The position numbers and the translations under genes were made by a program. Shown piece by piece: positions 8,975-18,985 of a stretch of 35,302 bases of DNA. The stretch's first letter is position 1. Each line of letters starts with the position of its first letter. The notes below the pieces were generated by a model. That model had not been told where the DNA came from, ran no database searches, and saw only the letters and a list, made by a program, of their open reading frames with translations. Origin of the DNA: Nitritalea halalkaliphila LW7 (lineage in GTDB: Bacteria; Bacteroidota; Bacteroidia; Cytophagales; Cyclobacteriaceae); NCBI RefSeq assembly GCF_000265075.1, contig NZ_AJYA01000001.1, positions 1 to 35,302 of the forward strand, given 5' to 3'.

Positions 8975-10319
8975 TTAAATCCCTTGTTTACCACTGGCCA
9001 CAGCCACACGCTCAAAACCTGCGATGTTAGCAGCATCATGGTAGCTGGCTGCAGGCAAGTTGTAGGTGCGTATCGTTTCTAAGCAAACATCGTGTATGTG
9101 GCGCATGATAGCACGAAGCCGCTGGTCCACTTCTTCCCTAGACCAGTATACACCTGCTCGGTTTTGGCTCATTTCTAACCCGGAAACAGCCACCCCCCCC
9201 TGCGTTAGAGGCTTTCCCCGGTGCATAAAGAACCTTACTTTTTAAGATCACTTCTTGTGCCTCACTCGTTAGTGGCATATTAGCGCCTTCCGCGATAAGC
9301 AAAATGCCTTGCTTGGCCAGTTGTTGCGCGATTTTACGGTCAATTTCATTTTGTGTAGCGCAAGGAAACACACACTGTGCCTGTAATTCCCAAAGCGTTT
9401 CCGGCTCTTTATGGAATAAAATGTTTCGCTCTTTATCCACTAAAGCATTCAAAGACTCTCCCTTGACTAACTTTACTTCTTTTAGTTGGTCTAAGTCCTC
9501 TTCTGTGATACCATCCGGGTAGTGAATCCAGCCACTAGAGTCCGATAAGGCGATCACTTTAGCTTCCTCTTGAAGCAGTTTTTCTGCCGCATAAATGGAT
9601 ACTTTCCCTGCACCTGTAACGATGCAGCGTTTATTTTTAAGCGAGTAGCCAGCATCTTCTAGCATGTAGGTCGCAAAATACACAAGGCCATAGCCTGTAG
9701 CTTCGGAGCGTAGCTGCGAGCCTCCCCATGTTACTCCTTTTCCTGTCAGCATACCCTCAAAACTATCGCTAAGCTTTTTATAGGTGCCGAAGAGAAAGCC
9801 GATCTCTCGTTCGCCGACCCCAATGTCTCCCGCAGGGATATCCCGAAAATGCCCTAGATATTTATAGGCCTCTAACATCCATGCTTGACAAAAACGCCTA
9901 ATTTCAGCTTCAGATCTGCCTTTTGGGTTGAAATCAGCCCCTCCCTTTGCCCCGCCGAGGGGCAAACCGGTAAGCGCATTTTTAAAAGTCTGTTCAAAAG
10001 CTAAAAACTTCAGGACACTCGGTGTCACGTTCGGGTGAAAGCGAAGCCCTCCTTTATAGGGACCAAGCGCATTATTCGCTTGAATCCGGTAGCCACGATT
10101 CACCTCCCATTCGCCGGCATCGTTTTGCCAGCAGACTTTAAAGCTGATGACGCGATCAGGCTCCGCGATACGAAGTAAAAGATTTTCCGTCTTAAAATGT
10201 GGACGCTGCTCTAAAAGTGGGCCTAAGCTCTCAAAAACTTCTTTCACCGCCTGCAGGTATTCCTTTTCCCCAGCATAGCGCTCCTGTAGCAGCTCGAAAA
10301 CTGCCTGTGCTTGTTTCAT
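8975..10319 (-). CDS. gdhA: NADP-type glutamate dehydrogenase (frameshifted)
   Basis: This enzyme interconverts 2-oxoglutarate plus ammonium and glutamate. The reconstructed 447 residues fit the hexameric ~50 kDa class. Visible motifs are YKGGLRFHPNV, the catalytic-lysine motif PLGGAKGGADFNPKG, PAGDIGVGEREIGFLFG, GKGVTWGGS and EGANMPLTSEA. The Rossmann segment reads VTGAGKVSIYAAEKL, where GSGNVA is more usual. The frame breaks in a run of eight C at 9193-9200; seven would restore KASNAGGVAVSGLEMSQN and the C-terminus down to the stop at 8975. Cofactor preference is assigned from overall similarity, not from a decisive residue. Upstream is a tRNA gene with its own terminator, so gdhA should have its own promoter. 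Confidence 0.93.
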
Positions 10320-10370
10320 AAATGGTCTTTAGTGGATTAAAGGAGGAAAGTTAAGTAAAGTATTCCTAAA

Positions 10371-10401
10371 ATAAAAAATCCAAGGCCGTGATGACCTTGG
10401 A
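10371..10401 (-). terminator. Terminator of the tRNA(CAU) gene
   Basis: TCCAAGG (10379-10385) pairs with CCTTGGA (10395-10401). Read on the minus strand, the hairpin comes 9 bases after the tRNA 3' end and is followed by a TTTTTTAT tail. It separates the tRNA transcript from gdhA. Confidence 0.75.
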
Positions 10402-10409
10402 AGTAGGGG

Positions 10410-10483
10410 TGGGCCCACCTGGGCTCGAACCAGGGACCCCCTGATTATGAGTCAGATGCTCTAACCAGCTGAGCTATAGGCCC
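10410..10483 (-). tRNA. tRNA with CAU anticodon (elongator Met or Ile2)
   Basis: On the minus strand the 74 bases fold as a complete cloverleaf. The acceptor stem is GGGCCTA/TGGGCCC, the D-arm is GCTCAGCTGGTTAGAGC, the anticodon loop is CTCATAA, and the T-arm is CCTGGTTCGAGCCCAGG; the discriminator base is A. The CCA end is not encoded. The anticodon CAU and the lack of three G-C pairs in the anticodon stem exclude an initiator tRNA. Elongator tRNA-Met is the more likely call; tRNA-Ile2 with lysidine-modified CAU cannot be excluded by eye. Confidence 0.93.
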
Positions 10484-10647
10484 GGTGCGATTACTCGCTT
10501 TCGGAATGCAAGTTTACGCATTAAGCGTCTATTCTCCAAGACTCTCCTCCGCTTCTTTCTTTAATTTTTATCCCGAAATGCCAGCGTATTGATTTTCAGT
10601 CATAAAAAATTCCGCTTAGACTAAAAATAAAATTGAAGGCAGGATCA
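10484..10647. other. Intergenic stretch between the tRNA gene and the HAD gene
   Basis: The region upstream of the tRNA start (minus strand) and of the HAD promoter (plus strand) is AT-rich and holds no convincing open frame, RNA gene or repeat. It must contain the minus-strand tRNA promoter, which I could not place. Confidence 0.5.
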
Positions 10648-10679
10648 TTTGGTTTATGTGGACGAAGGTAGGATATTTG
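10648..10679 (+). promoter_or_regulatory. Bacteroidota-type promoter for the HAD-M50 pair
   Basis: TTTG at 10648-10651 is followed after exactly 20 bases by GATATTTG at 10672-10679. This matches the Bacteroidota sigma consensus TTTG-N19/20-TAnnTTTG with one mismatch in the -7 box. The ATG at 10697 lies 17 bases beyond. It is the best complete promoter match found in the window. Confidence 0.55.
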
Positions 10680-10696
10680 GGTAGTTAAATAAAAAC

Positions 10697-11335
10697 ATGG
10701 CGCGACTAACAGGAATACAGTTTTTACTCTTTGACTTAGGAAATGTTATCATAGATATCGATTATGAGCACACCATCGGGCAGCTAAAAGCACTGCTACC
10801 CGTGGAGAAGCACGAGCGATGCGCTTCTTTTTTTCCGAGCAGCTTTCATAAAGCGTATGAGCGGGGCGAGATCTCAGATGCTGAGTTTCGTCAGGCGGTG
10901 CGGCTGCATTTTGAAGAAAACTGGAGTGATGAGCAGATCGATACCCTCTGGAACTCCCTTCTTTTCGATATTCCAGCAGACCGTATTCGGCTGGTGAAAA
11001 AGCTAAAGCAAAACTTCACCTTAGGGGTACTCAGTAATACGAACGCTATTCATATTCGTGCATTTAATGCGATCCTGCAGGAGCAGCATGGCTACGAAAA
11101 CCTGCATGAACTCTTCGATTATGTGTATTTCAGCCATGAGCTAGGCCTTTCCAAGCCAGATCCTAAAATTTACCAAACAGTAGCCGAAAAAACTGGTTTT
11201 ACACCTGAACAGACTTTTTTCTTCGATGATTTAGAGGCGAATATCCATGAAGCCAAACAGGTAGGGTTCCAAGCGCATCAGATCAAAGACAAAAATGCCT
11301 TGACCCGTTTTTTTGATGAAAACCTATTCAACTAA
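10697..11335 (+). CDS. HAD-superfamily phosphatase, YihX-like
   Basis: A 212-residue HAD subfamily IA hydrolase, predicted cytoplasmic. Motif I is FDLGNVIIDIDYEHT, close to the FDLGNVIVDIDF of E. coli YihX, a glucose-1-phosphate phosphatase. Motif II is LGVLSNTNAIH, motif III is the lysine in LGLSKPDPKIY, and motif IV is FFFDDLEANI. The helical cap lies between motifs I and II (ERGEISDAEFRQAVRLHF). Length and motif spacing are intact. The substrate is uncertain: YihX-like activity on sugar phosphates is suggested by similarity, but this family is promiscuous. The 3' end overlaps the M50 gene start by 20 bases, indicating translational coupling. Confidence 0.88.
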   Translation: MARLTGIQFLLFDLGNVIIDIDYEHTIGQLKALLPVEKHERCASFFPSSFHKAYERGEISDAEFRQAVRLHFEENWSDEQIDTLWNSLLFDIPADRIRLVKKLKQNFTLGVLSNTNAIHIRAFNAILQEQHGYENLHELFDYVYFSHELGLSKPDPKIYQTVAEKTGFTPEQTFFFDDLEANIHEAKQVGFQAHQIKDKNALTRFFDENLFN

Positions 11336-12440
11336 AACCATACTTAAACATTTAGGACTTTTTCTCCTCACGCTGCTCACCACCACATTAGCAGGAGCGG
11401 AATGGCTCTACGGTAAAACCATTCTTAGCCGTGAAGGGGAGCATGCCCTCACCGTGGCTTATTTTCTAAAGGCACTGCACTTCTCTGTGCCTTTTCTTTT
11501 TATCCTGTTGGTACATGAACTGGGACATCTCCTGACTGCTCTGCATCATAAAGTAAAAAGTAGTTTGCCCTTCTTCATTCCTGGCTGGCTAGGCTTCCTC
11601 GGGGCCCTCACTCGGGACCTTTGGAGCCATTATTCAGATGAAAGGCTTTATCCGGAGCCGCAGGCAGTTTTTTGATATCGGCGTAGCAGGCCCTTTAGCG
11701 GGTTTTATCGTCGCGCTGGCCCTGCTGGTCTATGGGTTTTTAAACCTCCCCGAAGCGGATTATATCTACTCCATTCACCCAGAATATGCTGATCCTGACT
11801 ATGCCGGTCCAGACGCGGAGTCGGGCATGGTGGCCTTTGAGCTGGGCTATAACGCACTTTTTTGGTTGCTGGAAAAAACCTTAGCAGACCCAGAAAGGAT
11901 GCCTGAAATAGGGGAGGTGATCCACTATCCTTACCTGTTCGCAGGCTATCTGGCTTTGTTTTTCACGGCTTTGAACCTTTTGCCCGTAGGGCAATTAGAC
12001 GGCGGACACGTTATCTATGGCCTTTTTCCGAAGCATCATAAAGAAATCGCCTTAACCGCCTACACACTTTTTATCGCTTTCGCAGGCTTAGGATTAATCC
12101 ATCCGCAAGACACAACCAGTGAGCTGCTGATCAGCATCCCGCTTTATGTCGGTTTTCTGTACATCTGCTACCGCAAAACCCCCATGCAGAACCAAACCCG
12201 TCTCGCATTGGTGCTGACCCTAGCCGCGGTACAGTACCTCAGCCTGTTTTTCTTCCCAAACTTAGAAGGCTATGCGGGCTGGCTATTCTTTGCCTTTATC
12301 CTAGGTCGTGTGCTCGGTATTTACCATCCGAAGTGGTGGATGGGAGGCCGCTTGACCGTAAACGAAAAATTTTAGCATGGATCGGGATCCTGATTTTTGT
12401 GCTTTGTTTTACGCCAAGACCATTTACCTTTGACTTGTAA
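11316..12440 (+). CDS. M50-family (site-2 protease-like) membrane metalloprotease (two frame breaks)
   Basis: The reconstructed polytopic protein is ~374 residues. The zinc-binding HELGH lies in a membrane segment (FILLVHELGHLLTA, residues ~65-75) and the second motif is NLLPVGQLDGGHVIYGL. A further conserved loop is DIGVAGPLAGFIVALALL. These identify an intramembrane site-2-type protease; the targets are unknown. Two indels are visible. One extra G in GGGG at 11601-11604 separates PGWLGFLG from PSLGTFGAIIQMKGF. One base is missing near 12369; restoring it replaces the early TAG at 12373 with the hydrophobic tail ILAWIGILIFVLCF and a stop at 12440. I chose ATG 11316 over the TTG one codon earlier. 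Co-transcribed with the HAD gene. Confidence 0.87.
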
Positions 12441-12512
12441 GGGGCATTAGAGGGATCCAAGCCGACACATTATCTGTATCTATTATTATCTCGTGAACCA
12501 GTTTATCCGCAT

Positions 12513-12544
12513 AAAAAAACCTGAGCCTAAAGACCCAGGTTTTT
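12513..12544. terminator. Bidirectional terminator between the M50 and rhodanese genes
   Basis: AAAAACCTG (12515-12523) pairs perfectly with CAGGTTTTT (12536-12544) across a 12-base loop. T-runs follow on both strands (five on plus, seven on minus). It sits between convergent transcription units ending at 12440 and 12649. The rest of this ~200-base gap shows only AT-rich TTTAAA/GTTTAAAC words. Confidence 0.75.
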
Positions 12545-12648
12545 AAACCTATTTAAAGCAGTTTAAACCTCATTTCTTTCAAGATGAAAACGAAATGGTA
12601 TTCTTTATAACGGTTTAACTGCACAAAGGTTGGCGGTTTTGTAGGTTA

Positions 12649-12945
12649 TTATAAAGCGCGATAGGCTAAAATCCCACCGAGTACATTGCGCACCTGCGTA
12701 AAGCCTTGAGACAGCAGATATTGCTTGGCATTACCGGAACGTGCTCCAGACCTGCAGTGGATGATGATTTCTTTTTCTTTATAAGCTTCTAATGTATCTA
12801 ATACCTCTGGTAAAGTGCCGAGAGGGATGTTTTTTGCCCCTAAATTGTCCTCCTCGTATTCCCACTCCTCCCGAACATCGAGAAATAAGAAATCGTCTCC
12901 TTTTTCTAAGCGCTCTTTTAAGGCGCCAACTTGTATGTCTTCCAT
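12649..12945 (-). CDS. Single-domain rhodanese-like protein
   Basis: A 98-residue stand-alone rhodanese domain, predicted cytoplasmic. It contains FLDVREEWEYEEDNLGAKNI and the active-site loop IIHCRSGARSGNAKQYL, with the persulfide-carrying Cys64 in CRSGARS. Such small proteins carry sulfane sulfur, for example to thiosulfate, cyanide or biosynthetic acceptors; the acceptor is not evident here. The start lies 5 bases after the stop of the upstream T9SS-sorted protein, so it is the last gene of a PASTA protein / T9SS substrate / rhodanese operon. No frame break. Confidence 0.9.
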   Translation of the reverse strand: MEDIQVGALKERLEKGDDFLFLDVREEWEYEEDNLGAKNIPLGTLPEVLDTLEAYKEKEIIIHCRSGARSGNAKQYLLSQGFTQVRNVLGGILAYRAL

Positions 12946-12950
12946 AGTGA

Positions 12951-14816
12951 TTATTGTACTAATACGCGTGTTGAATATGTTTTTCCGTTTTTAGCGTACC
13001 TGAGCAGGTAAATGCCCGATCGCATGCCCGTAAAGTTAAGCATTTTGCCCATACTATCCTCCGTTATGGGGATACTTACTTGGCGACCCACAGGGTCAAA
13101 AACTGCTACGATATCCACTTCCTGGGCCTCTACCCGCAGAAAGTGAACGACTGGGTTCGGGAAAATGCGTACCTCTGGGGCGGGTTCTTCTTCATCTTGA
13201 ACACGGAAGGGCGGATCCAAACTAACATGGGGACGAATGAGCAGTGCACCTGTTACCTCGGTATTGGTTTGCCAGCCTCCCCCAATGTTAAAGCGTATGC
13301 GCTCCCCCGCATCTTCACGTTTATCTAAACCCACATGGATAAAATCATTCGTAAACTGCATGAAGCCCACATAAAAAGTGCCGTTCACTTGCACATTTTC
13401 ATCTATGAGAAACTCTCCGAAATCGGCAAGCAGCTCCTTTTCAGGGATTACGGCCTCTTTTATGAAGATAGGCGGTGCATCCAAATCATCCCAAATCATG
13501 ATATCTACGCCTCGCCCTACCTGCGCAAAGTTCGTGAAGTTGATGGATAGCTTGGTGATAAATACAGGCTGTGTGCTTTCAAAGGTCACCGCCAGCATTC
13601 CTTCTCGCTGATTAATTCCTGCTGAATAGTCTACGTTTCCGAAGTCATAGGCATAAAAATCCTGTAGAGGAATGCGCACGCTGCTACTATCGTTAACACG
13701 AAAGTCAATTTCTGGAAAAGGTTGACCTATGCCATCAAATTCGCGTATGTAAATGCCATCATCGGCTAAAATTCGGCCTTGGACCTGCCAGGTACCGGGT
13801 CCTGAAACCTCCGGAAGCGAAGCGGGTACGGCACTTAACAGGTTTCGTTTTTCAAATGCTAGCGTGACTGGATTTATAGGCGAATTTTGATTGACGTTTA
13901 GGGGTGCTCCTTCTCCTTGGATCGCCACACTAAATTCCATGGCGATCGGGCGATTACTAAGGTTACTAAAGCCTAAAGAAATGGGATTCGTGGTATTATT
14001 CGCCAAATAAGTGCCCACCTCGAACCAGGGCAGCGCTGTGTAAGGGCGAAGCGGACTGCCTGGCCGTGTATGAATGCTTCGGTCTTCGAAACTTCTATTT
14101 CCTAAAGTTCTTCCCTGGTCTAGAAAAACATAATCAATGATCCAACTGTCAAAAGGACCGCTGATTCTTCCCCGCATCGTAAAGCGAAAGCGAAAGTTTT
14201 CGTGTTGAAAAGCTTCCGAAACGGGAATTTCGGCATACTCGAATAGTTCGCTGTTGCGCTCGCTACCGCCATTTATCTCCCATACATCGATCCATTCACC
14301 GGCAGCATTTAAGAAGGCGACACGCAGCAGGTCTCCCGTATCTGGAAGCTCCGCTCTGCCTCCTGCTTGCCAAAAAAAGCTAAGTAAGACACTCTCTTCC
14401 CAACCCGCAGGTATCGCAGATAAATCTATGGGTTTAGAAGTTAAGCGATCACCTTGCCCCTGTTCGATGGCTAAAAGTCCGTAGGGTCTGCCGCGCTCAT
14501 CCGTGCCATCCAGTAAAACCTGTCCTGTACTCGGCGGCAAAATCCCCACCGAAAAGCTATGCGTAGCGCCTCTAGCCTCCCATCGCGTAGAGTCAATTCT
14601 CCCCGATGAAAAATCATCCCAAAAAGGAAGTTGCAGGCGCTCTTCTGCTAGCGTATCTTCACTAATTCTTTGTGCGCCTAGAAAGGAGTCGCGCGCCGGA
14701 ATGCTTTTTTCGGGTAAAGGGGTCGGGAGCTGCTGAAATTGCGCGTAAGCGCTAGAAAGACTTAGGCTAAAAACCCCTAAAACCAAGCAAACGATATGGG
14801 AGATACGCGAGTGCAC
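12951..14816 (-). CDS. Secreted protein with type A T9SS sorting domain
   Basis: A 621-residue secreted protein starting at GTG 14816, two bases after the PASTA gene stop. The signal peptide runs to about residue 25 (CLVLGVFSLSLSSAYA), then QFQQLPTPLP. Residues ~60-230 contain LPFWDDFSSGRIDSTRWE and WIIDYVFLDQGRTLG, a lectin/MAM-like beta-sandwich pattern often seen in T9SS cargo. The middle is beta-rich without a recognised catalytic motif. The C-terminal ~75 residues are a type A sorting domain (VRIFPNPVVHFLRVEA, GRQVSIPI, MRSGIYLLRY). The protein would be exported through T9SS and anchored or released at the surface. Function unknown beyond that. Frame intact. Confidence 0.85.
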   Translation of the reverse strand: MHSRISHIVCLVLGVFSLSLSSAYAQFQQLPTPLPEKSIPARDSFLGAQRISEDTLAEERLQLPFWDDFSSGRIDSTRWEARGATHSFSVGILPPSTGQVLLDGTDERGRPYGLLAIEQGQGDRLTSKPIDLSAIPAGWEESVLLSFFWQAGGRAELPDTGDLLRVAFLNAAGEWIDVWEINGGSERNSELFEYAEIPVSEAFQHENFRFRFTMRGRISGPFDSWIIDYVFLDQGRTLGNRSFEDRSIHTRPGSPLRPYTALPWFEVGTYLANNTTNPISLGFSNLSNRPIAMEFSVAIQGEGAPLNVNQNSPINPVTLAFEKRNLLSAVPASLPEVSGPGTWQVQGRILADDGIYIREFDGIGQPFPEIDFRVNDSSSVRIPLQDFYAYDFGNVDYSAGINQREGMLAVTFESTQPVFITKLSINFTNFAQVGRGVDIMIWDDLDAPPIFIKEAVIPEKELLADFGEFLIDENVQVNGTFYVGFMQFTNDFIHVGLDKREDAGERIRFNIGGGWQTNTEVTGALLIRPHVSLDPPFRVQDEEEPAPEVRIFPNPVVHFLRVEAQEVDIVAVFDPVGRQVSIPITEDSMGKMLNFTGMRSGIYLLRYAKNGKTYSTRVLVQ

Positions 14817-14818
14817 GC

Positions 14819-15582
14819 CTATCGATTTTCTAATTCAGAAATCCACAAGTCGATCGGGTCACCGGTCTTCACTTCAAAACCAGCGGGTGGAGACTGCTCT
14901 ACGATCGTGCCCTGCGGTACGGTGTCTGTTTGTACATAGGATATTCTCCCGAGCCGTAGACCAGAACCAATAATTAAAAACTCTGCATCCACCTCATCTA
15001 GGCCAATTAGCATCGGAACATCTAAAATTTGGTTACCCATACCGTCCCCCACCACCAGGTCGATCTGGGAGCCTTTGGGCAGCTCGAAACCTCGGGTATA
15101 TTGCGTCCGCGGTACTTTTGCTCTAAAACGACATTAATTCCGATATCCGGCACATAAACGATCTCTCCACGGACTAAGCCCATATTCGCAAGAATCTCCT
15201 GGACATTACGTAGCTGACTGTTGACTAGATTCGGCATTTTGACTAAAGGAGCATTTTCAGCATTTAAAGTCAGGTAAACCTTCCTGTTCTTTTTGACTTT
15301 GCTGCCTGCACGCGGATTTTGGCGCAGTACCGTTAAGGGTGCCACCTCTGCATTATATCCGCTGTCTGGTGAAATCTCTAAACGAAGCTCTGCTAAGGTC
15401 AGCAACTGATCCAGCTCCTCATAGGAATATCCCTCCAAGCTGGGAACTGTCACCGTCTGCCCATGCTTGGTGTAAGAAGGTAAAAAGACCTGCAAAACCA
15501 CATACGCTACCACAAAGAAGAGGACACTCGCCGCTAAAAAATTCAAAAGGACGAGTTTCAGCTTTCTCTTAAATCCGCTCAT
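14819..15582 (-). CDS. Membrane-anchored PASTA-domain protein (frameshifted)
   Basis: The reconstructed protein is ~254 residues: a short basic cytoplasmic N-terminus, one transmembrane segment (LLNFLAASVLFFVVAYVVLQ, ~residues 12-31), then three PASTA domains. The first starts at VTVPSLEGYSYEELDQLL, the second at VKMPNLVNSQLRNVQEILA and the third at LDVPMLIGLDEVDAEFLI. PASTA modules bind peptidoglycan or penicillin-type structures; there is no kinase or transpeptidase domain attached, as is usual for this small Bacteroidota form. One C is missing in the run at 15094-15096; restoring it joins EQKYRGRNIP to RGFELPKGSQIDLVVGDG. First gene of the run continuing into the T9SS substrate and rhodanese genes. 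Confidence 0.87.
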
Positions 15583-15655
15583 AGCACTAATTTATCGTAA
15601 AATTTGGTGCAAGTTAGCCAATTTCACACGTAGTATAAACAGAAATTCTGCCGAA

Positions 15656-18600
15656 TTATTGTATGATCAGTTTTTTGGTTTCGGATAAACTTCTGCTTGT
15701 CACCTTTACCACGAATACCCCCTTCGAAAATAAGGCCGTCGTAAAGGAATACGTTTGGTTTAGCGTGTTCGGGAAGCTTTGTTCGTACACGACTTGACCC
15801 GTCGTAGATACAACCTGGACGAAAACATCCTCAAAATTCCTGAAATTAAACGCCAAATTAAAGACGTCTCGCGCTGGATTTGGATACAGACGCGTGCTAT
15901 TTATGCCTGGATCTACCGGATTCGGGTTGTCAGATAAAAACAGCTCGATGTCATCTAAGAAGATAGGTGGGTTGTCCTCATTAGCGCTTTCCAGCGCAAA
16001 GGCCACGCGCAGGCGGTTATTATTTCCCCCCGTAAAATCATTTAGATTGATAAATTCACGCACAAATTCACCTGGCGTATTCCTGTTCGGTAGTTCCGAT
16101 GTTGTCGTGCTTAGCGTTTCCCCATCTAATTCTAATAGTGGTTCGTAGTTTAACCCTCCATCTCGGCTGATCAGCACACGCAGTCGGGTGTTTAGATCCA
16201 CTGGGCCTGCTCCTCTTCTGAAGAATAAGCTTGCAAAGCGTGCTTGTGATAGGTCAAAGAGCGGTGAACCTACCCAGTAACTGTCCCCATCGCGTGTATT
16301 ACGCAGCACAAGCTGGTTTTCACCATCTCCCACAGGTGAAGGCTCTATTCGCCAAACCACATTATTTCTTTCTGGATTTACGGTGAGCCAAGGAGCTAAA
16401 GCGACGGAGCCATTAAAGTTTTGTCTCCAAGGGGTGTCCATGGTGGTGGAACTAAAGATCGAAAACTGCTGAAAGTTAATCGCAGGAGCAGGATTCTGGT
16501 CAAAGTTCGGATTGAGCAGTTGGTAGCGGAAGCTATTGGTGCCCTCTATGGTAGGAGAAAGAGGGAGATTCAGCAGATTAACACCTCCCACAGGAAGTGC
16601 TTGACCACGGACTATGAAGGTTTGACGTGGATTATTGGTCACCTGCCGTTCCAATAAAAAGCCGCTAATCGGTAAGTTCCCCGTGTTTTCGACGGCTAAT
16701 ACCTCGTTACCATTACCTCCCGGAGCCGCTATCGGGTTAGGAGCTACTAACTCAGTGATACGCATAGCGTAGCGGAACTGCTCCTCTGCTAGGATTTCAA
16801 GGTCTTTGATAAAGATGTTATTGCCAAAACCATTTCGATTAATGATGGCGATTCTTACTTTGCCGAGCGAAGCGAAGGGGGCCAGATTCACGATTTCCCT
16901 GCGGAACTGACCCGCAGATATGGGAATAAAGGGGGATTCTGCTGGCGCCACTGTCTGGAGGAAAGTCTCATTTTTAAAGAAAGGGGCTCCTGCCAAGTCA
17001 AAGTTATTTCCACAGTCCTGAGAGATAGCCACGATTAATTCGTCTGCAAACTGCGCTCCCGGAAAGGGGCCGTGCGCCATATTAAAAGTAAGCTGCGCAT
17101 TTGGAAATGCCGCTAAGTCGATCTGAGGGGAGATGATAAAGTCTTCTTGTCCACGTGCGTCGTACTCGAAATTATTCATTTTAAACATGCGCGTAGGTGT
17201 ACCGTCTAGGGTAACGACAGTATCTATCCATGTGATCGCTTCATCTGGATTCACGATTTGCCAAAGGCCTGATTCCAAATCCTCAAAATCAAAGACATAG
17301 GGAAGGCGTAATATCACCCTGGAGGCGCGGCTGGGAGCGAAGTGAGGTAGCCAGTGTAGAGCCATTAGCTTGTCCATTTACTTGCACGATAGCGAGCTCG
17401 AAATTATTGTTTTGCTCCCCAAGCGTAATCGGGTTAAAGCTTAAAAGCGTGCGCTCACCTGTGGCCAAATTAAGTGAAACGGTTTGGCGCTGAAGCAGCG
17501 CGCCATTATTTCGTAATTCGATAACGGCATTGGTTACGGGATTATTCCCGTTATTGACCACCTCAACGGCAGGCGTTACAGTGAGTTCACAAATAAAATC
17601 GAGGGGCTCGATTAAGTTCAGTGGCGTTAAGCTATTCGGGTTAAGTGCTGGCTCCTGAGTTGCTCGCCCATTGACTAGACTGACGCGCCGTGGGCTGTTC
17701 ATCAGGACCACATCCATTCGCTCTTTTTGTCCCAGTGTAAAAATATTCATACAGGCATCCACCGTGTAGTCCATGTAATTTTCGGTCATGTCACGGCTGC
17801 CACAGGTAAAGCGTGGGTTATTTATCCGGCAGGCGGAGTTAAAGCCATCCTGATTTGGGGTATCCTCCACGAAATCATCTACGTCACAGTTGCCATCTCC
17901 CCAGATGTGGCGTAATCCTAAGAAGTGACCGACTTCATGCGTGGCTGTTCTTCCTGCCAATCCATTTAAAGCACTCCCACCAACTCCAAAAAAGCGAAAG
18001 TCGACTGTGATTCCGTCTGCTTCGCGAGGGGTAGGAGCGAAATTCAATCCGGGTAGATTGGAGACTGGAAAGCTGGCAAAACCTAAGAGTGGAGAATTCA
18101 AGGGGAGCACCCATACATTTAGGTAGTCTTCAGGGGGCCAGGAAGAAAGCGAGGCGATAAGCATACGGTCGTTTATGCCATATGACCCTCTCGGACCCTG
18201 TACGCGATTAATGCCATCGGTGGGTAAGCCGTCTGGGTCTTGCTTGGCGAGAACAAATTCAATGTTCACATTCGCCGCCACATTTCTAAATTCTGCTGGC
18301 GTATTCGCAGTATCCGGATTCGTGCGGGTAAAGTCTTCTGTTAAAATGCGGATTTGACTCTCAATCTGTGAGAAGGGAATGTTTGCGCCCTGCCCGACTG
18401 GCTCTCCATTATGGATTACGTGTACGACGACCGGGATGACGCGGCGTCCTTCACTTAAAGTGCGGAGGGCTTCAGGGTTACTTTTTAACTTTTGGATTTC
18501 TCCCTGCATCCAGGTTTCAAAAAATTCAGGGCTACCTTGGACCCCCATGAGGCTTCCTGCTCCTTTTCTATCCAGACGGCACCACATTTTTCATCATGAA

Positions 18601-18715
18601 CATGCTGGTACGGCGCCCCAAAAAACTTCTGTGCACGGGTTGTATGAGTCGAAGCTAAAAAAAGGAGGAGTGTCCACATGGCGACACTCACTCCAGTACG
18701 TAACATTTTTATCAT
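15656..18715 (-). CDS. Secreted M43-family (pappalysin-like) zinc metalloprotease with T9SS sorting domain (two frame breaks)
   Basis: The reconstructed protein is ~1019 residues. A signal peptide (MWTLLLFLASTHTTRAQ) is followed by a propeptide-like HVHDEKCGAVW and RRVIPVVVHVIHNGEP. The M43 catalytic motif THEVGHFLGLRHIWGDGNC (HExxHxxGxxH, near residue 260) and the Met-turn ENYMDYTVDACMNIFTLGQ are intact. A long beta-sandwich region follows (LPYVFDFEDLESGLWQI), then a type A sorting domain (STRLYPNPARDVFNLAF, KGVFVVKVTS). It is an extracellular or surface protease; substrate unknown. One G is missing in the run at 18542-18546, and one base appears extra near 17306. ATG 18715 or 18706 may be the start. 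It begins 18 bases after the NifU-like gene. Confidence 0.88.
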
Positions 18716-18733
18716 CCGATATTTTCCATAAGA

Positions 18734-18981
18734 CTAAGCCACCTGAATATTGATGGCTTCTACGCGTGTAATCTCAGGAACCTCCCGTTTACAGCCTCTT
18801 CCACACCCGCTTTTAATGTCATGGTGGACATCGGACAAGTGCCACAAGCTCCTAAGAGCTCTAAGCGTAGCACCATATCTTCTGTGAGCTCCACTATTTT
18901 TACATTTCCGCCGTCAGCTTCCAGATAAGGCCGAATACTATCAAGGGCAACTTCAATTCGCGAACGCAATGTTTGATCCAT
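18734..18981 (-). CDS. NifU C-terminal-domain iron-sulfur scaffold (frameshifted)
   Basis: A small Nfu-type protein, ~82 residues after repair. The fold starts RIEVALDSIRPYLEADGGNVKIVEL and the cluster-binding motif is GACGTCPMSTMTLKAGVE, with Cys46 and Cys49 (CxxC). These proteins hold or transfer [4Fe-4S] clusters. One A is missing at 18788-18790: the uncorrected frame ends in NGRFLRLHA, while the corrected one reads KREVPEITRVEAINIQVA, the usual family end, to a TAG at 18734. It starts 4 bases after mrp, another cluster carrier, so the pair forms a compact iron-sulfur unit. Cytoplasmic. Confidence 0.9.
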
Positions 18982-18985
18982 TTAC

